A stretch of DNA of 16,922 nt. It comes from CAZRUM01 sp964603435 (lineage in GTDB: Bacteria > Patescibacteriota > Patescibacteriia > Magasanikbacterales > UBA922). Where the stretch lies: the NCBI GenBank assembly GCA_964603435.1, contig CAZRUM010000018.1, positions 1 through 16,922 of the forward strand, read 5' to 3'. Shown here one piece after another: positions 12,602 to 16,922 of this stretch. The position numbers and the translations under genes were made by a program. The number at the start of each line of letters is the position of its first letter. The stretch's first letter is position 1. The notes beneath the pieces are model-generated. The model was not told where the DNA came from. It did no database searches and saw only the letters and a program-made list of their open reading frames with translations.

Positions 12602-12832
12602 TTATTTTTGCAATAAACTTTCCAACTTTCCTTTGTCAAAACCAACCATAATTTCACCGTTTATGTCAATCACTGGCACACCCATTTGACCAGATTTCTT
12701 GATCATTTCTTGGGCTTTTGTTTGATCTATAGATACATCTACTTCTGTAAAGTCCTGACCTTTTTCTTTTAAGAAATCTTTGGCCATATTACAATATGGG
12801 CAGGTTGGAGTTGAATAAACTATTATATTCAT
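12602..12832 (-). CDS. Glutaredoxin / NrdH-like redox protein
   Basis: It is a thioredoxin-fold protein of 76 residues for dithiol exchange in the cytoplasm. The active site CPYC is at Cys11-Cys14 in YSTPTCPYCNMAKDFL. The cis-proline motif is GVPVIDING (51-59), and the C-terminal GFDKGKLESLL matches the glutathione-binding region of glutaredoxins (GxxxxxL). The CPYC motif is the classical glutaredoxin form, while the short length also fits NrdH or the YruB-type glutaredoxin-like proteins. It stands alone between its own promoter and terminator. Confidence 0.92.
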   Translation of the reverse strand: MNIIVYSTPTCPYCNMAKDFLKEKGQDFTEVDVSIDQTKAQEMIKKSGQMGVPVIDINGEIMVGFDKGKLESLLQK

Positions 12833-12859
12833 ATATTTCTATTTAAGAATTACATACTA

Positions 12860-12887
12860 ATTTTATCCTATATAAGTTTTTAGTCAA
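12860..12887 (-). promoter_or_regulatory. Promoter of the glutaredoxin gene
   Basis: On the minus strand there is TTGACT (12887-12882), a 16-bp spacer and TAAAAT (12865-12860), leaving a leader of about 20-25 nt before the ATG at 12832. Confidence 0.65.
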
Positions 12888-12955
12888 TCTGTGGATAAAA
12901 AAACCAGCTAATTATCTAATTTTTTACTGTGTTGAGCTAAATAATTTTATAACTT

Positions 12956-13534
12956 TTATCCAATTTCAATTTCAAACCCAGCTAACAAAGACAAAACTTC
13001 TGGTTGTGAAAACACAGCTTTCTTTAATCTATTTTGAGTTGGGTCAATATAATAATTTCTTGCACCAATAAAATCTACCTTTTCTAAGTTTGTATTTCTA
13101 AATTTGCTAGCTTGTAGATCAGAATCAGTAAAATTAGAACCAGAAAGATTTGAATTTATAAAATCAGTTTCTCTAACAATACTTTCAATAAAATTACTTT
13201 TTTTTATATCAAGATTGCTAAAAACACAAAGTTCAATTCGACAATTTTTAAATTTCCAATCTATAAGGAAATTATTAATTTTTGTAAATACTACTCCAAC
13301 TAATTTACAATTTTTAAAAAGTACATTCTGAAAACTACAATTATGAACTTTTATATTTGATAAATTACAATCTTGGAAATCGCAGTCAATAAAAATTGAG
13401 TTAGAAAAATCACAACCACTAAAATCACATTTTTTAAATGCACAATTAGAAAATTCTTTATCACCTAAGTCTTCTTGAAGCAAAGAAATCTTTTGAAATT
13501 CCTTTTCGTTATATGTATTTAATTCAATTTCCAT
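12956..13534 (-). CDS. Pentapeptide-repeat protein
   Basis: The protein forms a right-handed quadrilateral beta-helix built from A(D/N)LXX-type repeats. Repeats run from about 26 to 155, for example FSNCAFKKCDFSGCDFSNS, FIDCDFQDCNLSN, FKNCKLVGVVF, FINSNLSGSNFTDSDLQAS and FRNTNLEKVDF, interrupted around the middle by a less regular NNFLIDWKF segment. The C-terminal cap NYYIDPTQNRLKKAVFSQPEVLSLL is a recurring end in a widespread family distantly related to Qnr/MfpA. Qnr-type proteins bind DNA gyrase, but a specific function cannot be assigned here. Counted from ATG 13534 it has 192 residues; the frame is open to a TTG at 13552, which is less likely. It is monocistronic, with its own promoter. 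Confidence 0.88.
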   Translation of the reverse strand: MEIELNTYNEKEFQKISLLQEDLGDKEFSNCAFKKCDFSGCDFSNSIFIDCDFQDCNLSNIKVHNCSFQNVLFKNCKLVGVVFTKINNFLIDWKFKNCRIELCVFSNLDIKKSNFIESIVRETDFINSNLSGSNFTDSDLQASKFRNTNLEKVDFIGARNYYIDPTQNRLKKAVFSQPEVLSLLAGFEIEIG

Positions 13535-13560
13535 ATTTTTAAAACAAGACAATTGTTTTT

Positions 13561-13589
13561 ATTTTACTCTTTTCTATGTATTTTGTCCA
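13561..13589 (-). promoter_or_regulatory. Promoter of the pentapeptide-repeat gene
   Basis: On the minus strand there is TGGACA (13589-13584), a 17-bp spacer and TAAAAT (13566-13561). The leader can form a small hairpin, AAAACAA / TTGTTTT (13541-13559), before the ATG at 13534. Confidence 0.6.
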
Positions 13590-13601
13590 AACTTATAAAA
13601 C

Positions 13602-13625
13602 AAAAAATCCGCTAAAATAAGCGGA
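13602..13625 (-). terminator. Terminator of the M16 gene, unit 1
   Basis: TCCGCT (13608-13613) pairs with AGCGGA (13620-13625) around AAAATA; in the minus direction it is followed by six T (13607-13602). It belongs to the 39-bp block found three times in the window. Confidence 0.75.
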
Positions 13626-13635
13626 AATTTTGTTT

Positions 13636-13664
13636 GCTCCGACTATGGGACGAGGTTGGAACCT
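13636..13664 (-). other. Conserved 3' motif before the terminator, unit 1
   Basis: On the minus strand this reads AGGTTCCAACCTCGTCCC followed by ATAGTCGGAGC. It lies 18 bp after the M16 stop and contains the palindrome AGGTTCCAACCT. The third copy of the terminator (16858-16886) has a related but different sequence with the same anchor letters at the same spacing. Confidence 0.5.
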
Positions 13665-13681
13665 ATTTTGGTGGAAATTAA

Positions 13682-14779
13682 TTAGATATATTTATTTTTA
13701 AATATAATTTTCCATTCATTTGAAAAAGATTCATAATCTATAGATTCAAAAATATTTTTAATTTGTAATAAAGATTTTCCAGTTAACAAAGGGATATTTC
13801 TAATATGAAATGTATCTAACCACCCTATAAGCTCCTCAGGGTTTGTGCCATCGAGTAAAGATTCAATATGGTTTATGACAATATTTTTTGCATTTAAAAA
13901 TTCTTTTATTGTCGGTTTGTTTAGTAAGAATTTTTTACAATTTTTTTCATCTAAAATTTTTTCATTTTCAGAATATATAAAAAATACCAAATTATTCGTT
14001 TCTCTTGTAAATGCCTGATCCCACTTTGGATTGAGTGATAGATGTCGAAAATAAAATATACGTTGAAGAATTAGAAAAAAAGGAGAACTATTATTTGTTT
14101 TAATTATGATTGCCTTTACTGTTGGTAACGATACATATTTAGATGAAATAATCTTTGTTTGATTAAATTTAATTGGTTTTAAATACTTTTTTTTATTACA
14201 CAAATTATTAAAATTTTTGGATTCATCAGGTGTAAGTGTTGCTCCGGCAATAATAATGTGCTGTGAACTTAAATTTAACATTTTTTTCCAAACATTATCA
14301 ATTTTATATAGATCTTTGTATGAAAACGAATTAATTAATTCAACATCTCCAATTATATTTATTTTTGGATCATATATTCGAGCATCTAATGACCGTGTCG
14401 CTTTATTTTGGATCTGATTTTCTAAAGTTTTAATTTCTTCAACAATATTTCTTTGTTCTGAAATAAACTGGTCCTCATCGCATTTCCAGTGATATATCAT
14501 TTCTTTTAAAATTTTACAAACTTCTTTTAAATCTATTTTGGAACATACTATATTAATTTCTAAAAAATCAATAGATGTGTGTGCATATAACGTATCAAAT
14601 AATAAATCAAATTTTATTCGTAAATCATTAGCTTTAATATTTTTTGTTTCTACAAACATGAGGTGTTCTGCAAAATGTAGAAGACCATTATGAGATTTAT
14701 CAATATTTATATCGTGCAAATCAAATAAAATACAAAAGGCAATTGTATTTTTCCATGTAGTTTTTTGATGATGTAACAT
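13682..14779 (-). CDS. Compact M16-family zinc peptidase, copy 1
   Basis: It is a metallopeptidase of the insulinase/pitrilysin clan. The inverted zinc motif HxxEH is at His35-Glu38-His39 in GLLHFAEHLMF. The third ligand is Glu115 and the supporting acid Glu108 in ISEQRNIVEEIKTLE, spaced as in active M16 enzymes. IIGDVELINSFSYKDLYKI (142-160) and HIIIAGATLTPDE (174-186) match the rest of the N-terminal M16 domain. At 365 residues it is shorter than M16B enzymes (about 410-430): the first beta strand (NGLxVxxxP) is missing and the C-terminal inactive half is short. It has no signal peptide. It is AT-rich like the host genes. It follows the peptide gene, separated by a hairpin, and no Shine-Dalgarno is visible. 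M16 enzymes process peptides, including ribosomal peptide precursors such as PqqA, so the neighbouring peptide is a plausible substrate (inference). Confidence 0.85.
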   Translation of the reverse strand: MLHHQKTTWKNTIAFCILFDLHDINIDKSHNGLLHFAEHLMFVETKNIKANDLRIKFDLLFDTLYAHTSIDFLEINIVCSKIDLKEVCKILKEMIYHWKCDEDQFISEQRNIVEEIKTLENQIQNKATRSLDARIYDPKINIIGDVELINSFSYKDLYKIDNVWKKMLNLSSQHIIIAGATLTPDESKNFNNLCNKKKYLKPIKFNQTKIISSKYVSLPTVKAIIIKTNNSSPFFLILQRIFYFRHLSLNPKWDQAFTRETNNLVFFIYSENEKILDEKNCKKFLLNKPTIKEFLNAKNIVINHIESLLDGTNPEELIGWLDTFHIRNIPLLTGKSLLQIKNIFESIDYESFSNEWKIIFKNKYI

Positions 14780-14791
14780 AAAAGTGAGAAG

Positions 14792-14821
14792 AACGGGGTG
14801 ACGTTTAGACGTCGCCCCGTT
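14792..14821 (-). terminator. Strong hairpin between peptide and peptidase genes, unit 1
   Basis: AACGGGG.GACGT pairs with ACGTC.CCCCGTT: 12 pairs and one mismatch around a 4-nt loop. In the minus direction it is followed by CTTCTCACTTTT and then immediately the ATG of the peptidase. The tail is only moderately T-rich, so partial termination or a block at the ribosome entry site are both possible. Confidence 0.65.
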
Positions 14822-14844
14822 GTGAATGGAGATGGCTGGCGCTA

Positions 14845-15021
14845 TTAGCGCTTGCCGCTTCTGGGGCCGCCGCTGTTGGGGTTGCCTTTCGCGTTCTGCG
14901 AGTGGTGTCCACCCGAGCTGTGTTGGGCGTTCTTGCCTGGACCAGAGGATTTGGACCTCGAGCCCGTTTTACCACCAGAGTTGTTGCGTCGACCACTATT
15001 ACCCGAACCGCTTTTGGACAT
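14845..15021 (-). CDS. Gly/Ser/Asn-rich cationic 58-residue peptide, copy 1
   Basis: I do not recognise it. It has 14 Gly, 14 Ser, 7 Asn, 6 Lys, 5 Arg and 3 His, with no Asp, Glu, Cys, Trp, Tyr, Phe, Leu, Ile or Val, so it should be fully disordered and carry about +11 charge. It begins MSKSGSGNSGRRNN and ends GGPRSGKR, with dibasic pairs at 11-12 and 57-58. The start is fixed by a GGAGG Shine-Dalgarno 6 nt upstream; an in-frame ATG at 15054 is not needed. GC content is about 59%, far above the neighbours. Other frames over this stretch are also open, but lack the ribosome site. Possible roles are a peptidase substrate, a secreted or modified peptide, or a nucleic-acid-binding peptide; none is shown. 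Confidence 0.7.
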   Translation of the reverse strand: MSKSGSGNSGRRNNSGGKTGSRSKSSGPGKNAQHSSGGHHSQNAKGNPNSGGPRSGKR

Positions 15022-15059
15022 GTTATCCTCCAAAAAAAGAACAGTAATACCCACGAGGG

Positions 15060-15076
15060 CTCTGAAAAAATCAGAG
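15060..15076 (-). other. Leader hairpin of the peptide mRNA, unit 1
   Basis: CTCTGA and TCAGAG form a perfect 6-bp stem with a 5-nt loop in the leader between the promoter palindrome and the Shine-Dalgarno. A copy is at 16671-16687. Confidence 0.45.
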
Positions 15077-15087
15077 AGTACCCAAGC

Positions 15088-15130
15088 AAGTTGTATAACA
15101 ACTTTATCACACGGTAAGGAGAAATGTCAA
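15088..15130 (-). promoter_or_regulatory. Promoter and operator-like palindrome of the cassette, unit 1
   Basis: On the minus strand there is TTGACA (15130-15125), a 16-bp spacer, and GATAAA (15108-15103) preceded by TGT (extended -10). The perfect palindrome AAGTTGT-ATA-ACAACTT (15088-15104) touches the -10 and covers the expected transcription start. It can be a repressor site or a hairpin at the very 5' end of the RNA. No regulator gene is in the cassette. Confidence 0.65.
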
Positions 15131-15212
15131 ATTAAATTACTACCAGTAAAATTGACGATTCCATTTTTTTATTGATCTACTCGTATTTTATTTATATACA
15201 AAAATTAGAAGC

Positions 15213-15236
15213 AAAAAATCCGCTAAAATAAGCGGA
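15213..15236 (-). terminator. Terminator of the M16 gene, unit 2
   Basis: It is identical to 13602-13625 (TCCGCT / AGCGGA stem plus T-run in the minus direction). It separates the unit 2 peptidase from the unit 1 promoter. Confidence 0.75.
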
Positions 15237-15292
15237 AATTTTGTTTGCTCCGACTATGGGACGAGGTTGGAACCTATTTTGGTGGAAATTAA

Positions 15293-16390
15293 TTAGATAT
15301 ATTTATTTTTAAATATAATTTTCCATTCATTTGAAAAAGATTCATAATCTATAGATTCAAAAATATTTTTAATTTGTAATAAAGATTTTCCAGTTAACAA
15401 AGGGATATTTCTAATATGAAATGTATCTAACCACCCTATAAGCTCCTCAGGGTTTGTGCCATCGAGTAAAGATTCAATATGGTTTATGACAATATTTTTT
15501 GCATTTAAAAATTCTTTTATTGTCGGTTTGTTTAGTAAGAATTTTTTACAATTTTTTTCATCTAAAATTTTTTCATTTTCAGAATATATAAAAAATACCA
15601 AATTATTCGTTTCTCTTGTAAATGCCTGATCCCACTTTGGATTGAGTGATAGATGTCGAAAATAAAATATACGTTGAAGAATTAGAAAAAAAGGAGAACT
15701 ATTATTTGTTTTAATTATGATTGCCTTTACTGTTGGTAACGATACATATTTAGATGAAATAATCTTTGTTTGATTAAATTTAATTGGTTTTAAATACTTT
15801 TTTTTATTACACAAATTATTAAAATTTTTGGATTCATCAGGTGTAAGTGTTGCTCCGGCAATAATAATGTGCTGTGAACTTAAATTTAACATTTTTTTCC
15901 AAACATTATCAATTTTATATAGATCTTTGTATGAAAACGAATTAATTAATTCAACATCTCCAATTATATTTATTTTTGGATCATATATTCGAGCATCTAA
16001 TGACCGTGTCGCTTTATTTTGGATCTGATTTTCTAAAGTTTTAATTTCTTCAACAATATTTCTTTGTTCTGAAATAAACTGGTCCTCATCGCATTTCCAG
16101 TGATATATCATTTCTTTTAAAATTTTACAAACTTCTTTTAAATCTATTTTGGAACATACTATATTAATTTCTAAAAAATCAATAGATGTGTGTGCATATA
16201 ACGTATCAAATAATAAATCAAATTTTATTCGTAAATCATTAGCTTTAATATTTTTTGTTTCTACAAACATGAGGTGTTCTGCAAAATGTAGAAGACCATT
16301 ATGAGATTTATCAATATTTATATCGTGCAAATCAAATAAAATACAAAAGGCAATTGTATTTTTCCATGTAGTTTTTTGATGATGTAACAT
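15293..16390 (-). CDS. Compact M16-family zinc peptidase, copy 2
   Basis: The 365-residue product is identical to that encoded at 13682-14779, with the same HxxEH (His35, Glu38, His39), Glu108 and Glu115, and the same missing first strand. Neither copy has decayed, so both could be functional, or the duplication is too young for drift. It has its own hairpin upstream (16403-16432) and its own terminator (15213-15236). Confidence 0.85.
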   Translation of the reverse strand: MLHHQKTTWKNTIAFCILFDLHDINIDKSHNGLLHFAEHLMFVETKNIKANDLRIKFDLLFDTLYAHTSIDFLEINIVCSKIDLKEVCKILKEMIYHWKCDEDQFISEQRNIVEEIKTLENQIQNKATRSLDARIYDPKINIIGDVELINSFSYKDLYKIDNVWKKMLNLSSQHIIIAGATLTPDESKNFNNLCNKKKYLKPIKFNQTKIISSKYVSLPTVKAIIIKTNNSSPFFLILQRIFYFRHLSLNPKWDQAFTRETNNLVFFIYSENEKILDEKNCKKFLLNKPTIKEFLNAKNIVINHIESLLDGTNPEELIGWLDTFHIRNIPLLTGKSLLQIKNIFESIDYESFSNEWKIIFKNKYI

Positions 16391-16402
16391 AAAAGTGAGA
16401 AG

Positions 16403-16432
16403 AACGGGGTGACGTTTAGACGTCGCCCCGTT
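16403..16432 (-). terminator. Strong hairpin between peptide and peptidase genes, unit 2
   Basis: It is identical to 14792-14821: a 12-pair stem with one mismatch, ending 12 nt before the peptidase ATG. Confidence 0.65.
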
Positions 16433-16455
16433 GTGAATGGAGATGGCTGGCGCTA

Positions 16456-16632
16456 TTAGCGCTTGCCGCTTCTGGGGCCGCCGCTGTTGGGGTTGCCTTT
16501 CGCGTTCTGCGAGTGGTGTCCACCCGAGCTGTGTTGGGCGTTCTTGCCTGGACCAGAGGATTTGGACCTCGAGCCCGTTTTACCACCAGAGTTGTTGCGT
16601 CGACCACTATTACCCGAACCGCTTTTGGACAT
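16456..16632 (-). CDS. Gly/Ser/Asn-rich cationic 58-residue peptide, copy 2
   Basis: It is identical to the peptide encoded at 14845-15021, with the same GGAGG Shine-Dalgarno 6 nt before the ATG. The sequence comparison gives no hint that one copy is a diverged immunity or decoy version; the two are the same. Confidence 0.7.
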   Translation of the reverse strand: MSKSGSGNSGRRNNSGGKTGSRSKSSGPGKNAQHSSGGHHSQNAKGNPNSGGPRSGKR

Positions 16633-16698
16633 GTTATCCTCCAAAAAAAGAACAGTAATACCCACGAGGGCTCTGAAAAAATCAGAGAGTACCCAAGC

Positions 16699-16741
16699 AA
16701 GTTGTATAACAACTTTATCACACGGTAAGGAGAAATGTCAA
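16699..16741 (-). promoter_or_regulatory. Promoter and operator-like palindrome of the cassette, unit 2
   Basis: It is identical to unit 1: TTGACA at 16741-16736, GATAAA at 16719-16714, and the 17-bp palindrome at 16699-16715. Confidence 0.65.
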
Positions 16742-16822
16742 ATTAAATTACTACCAGTAAAATTGACGATTCCATTTTTTTATTGATCTACTCGTATTTT
16801 ATTTATATACAAAAATTAGAAG

Positions 16823-16861
16823 CAAAAAATCCGCTAAAATAAGCGGAAATTTTGTTTGCTC
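16823..16861 (-). repeat. Third, partial copy of the cassette end (39 bp, terminator)
   Basis: It is identical to 13601-13639 and 15212-15250, then diverges. It contains the same TCCGCT / AGCGGA terminator in the minus direction, presumably ending a gene beyond the right edge of the window. It is the likely partner for the recombination that made the tandem. Confidence 0.85.
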
Positions 16862-16886
16862 GCATATAGGGACAGCTTCCGAACTT
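16858..16886 (-). other. Variant of the 3' motif at the right end
   Basis: On the minus strand this reads AAGTTCGGAAGCTGTCCC then TATATGCGAGC. Compared with 13636-13664, the blocks GTTC, GTCCC and GAGC are kept at the same spacing while the positions between differ. The remaining 36 bp to the window edge are AT-rich with stops in all frames. Confidence 0.45.
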
Positions 16887-16922
16887 TTTTTGTTAAAAAT
16901 AGCTATTAATTTAATTGTTAAA

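Larger units (their letters stand above)
13601..15211. repeat. Tandem cassette, unit 1 (1,611 bp)
   Basis: This is the first of two head-to-tail copies. I see no difference between the copies in all segments compared, and their encoded proteins are identical. The unit holds, in minus-strand order, promoter, 58-residue peptide gene, hairpin, M16 peptidase gene, 3' motif and terminator. The period is exactly 1,611 bp (13601, 15212, 16823). Confidence 0.95.
15212..16822. repeat. Tandem cassette, unit 2 (1,611 bp)
   Basis: This is the second head-to-tail copy, with the same gene content and spacing as 13601-15211 and no difference seen. Perfect identity including non-coding parts points to a very recent duplication, active homogenisation, or an assembly artefact. 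Confidence 0.95.

Noticed and set aside
13636..13664. tRNA 3' half (GGTTCCAACC followed by GTCCC) before the terminator
   Set aside because: It looks like a T-loop at first sight, but there is no matching 5' half, anticodon arm or acceptor pairing, and the T-stem does not pair properly.
13601..13680. Integron-type attC recombination site
   Set aside because: The palindrome GGTTCCAACC does not fit the RYYYAAC/GTTRRRY core sites, and no integrase is in the window.
14805..15110. Alternative minus-strand frame of 101 codons over the same stretch
   Set aside because: Its start falls inside the promoter palindrome and lacks a ribosome site; the frame starting at 15021 has GGAGG at the right distance.
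14852..15175. Long rightward frame (107 codons, Leu/Pro-rich) opposite the cassette peptide, repeated at 16463-16786
   Set aside because: It is the antisense of a GC-rich gene, where stops are rare in all frames. It has no promoter or ribosome site, whereas the opposite strand has both.
13601..16861. Insertion sequence or composite transposon
   Set aside because: There is no transposase, no terminal inverted repeats on the unit and no target duplication; the boundaries are explained by recombination at the 39-bp repeat.

Overview
The window is AT-rich, gene-dense and almost entirely transcribed leftward (minus strand). It looks like a chromosomal piece of a reduced-genome bacterium, most probably a Patescibacteria/CPR member (inference). 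The reasons are compact housekeeping proteins (a 129-residue AtpH, a 220-residue RsmI, a MetG without a C-terminal appendix), a minimal Fe-S assembly operon, and minus-strand genes with AU-rich leaders and almost no Shine-Dalgarno sequences. TAA, TAG and TGA all appear as stops, so there is no sign of UGA recoding.

Layout from left to right. (1) 1-3994: an F-type ATP synthase operon read leftward, atpZ-like, atpB, atpE, atpF, atpH, an unknown 130-residue gene, and the first 273 codons of atpA, driven by a good sigma70-type promoter at 4034-4062. Two nearly identical 110-bp palindromic repeats sit between its genes. (2) 4138-4598: a rightward unit with a promoter, a GC-rich small basic ORF that has a Shine-Dalgarno-like sequence, and a large bidirectional hairpin. 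(3) 4593-7693: metG, cvpA and tatD, leftward; tatD carries an in-frame palindromic insertion. (4) 7711-7974: a rightward unit with promoter and terminator that looks like a structured non-coding RNA of about 230 nt. (5) 7973-8635: rsmI, apparently leaderless. (6) 8698-11565: an Rrf2/IscR-like regulator, cysteine desulfurase, IscU-type scaffold, a 4Fe-4S ferredoxin and an unknown gene, with a dyad in the promoter that suggests autoregulation. (7) 11576-12887: a DEDD exonuclease, a coiled-coil protein and a glutaredoxin. (8) 12956-13589: a pentapeptide-repeat protein.

(9) 13601-16861 is the most unusual region. A 1,611-bp cassette is present twice in perfect tandem, and a 39-bp piece of it occurs a third time at the right end. 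Each cassette has its own promoter with a perfect 17-bp palindrome at the expected transcription start, a strong Shine-Dalgarno, a 58-residue GC-rich peptide (only Gly/Ser/Asn/Lys/Arg-type residues, no acidic and no aromatic residues), a very stable hairpin 12 nt before the next start codon, a compact M16-family zinc peptidase with all metal ligands intact, and a terminator. I propose this as a candidate undescribed peptide-plus-peptidase system; its function cannot be read from the sequence.

A second theme is intergenic palindromes. At least six elements of 80-110 bp lie in gene junctions, and in five of them one arm runs through the stop codon of the upstream gene.
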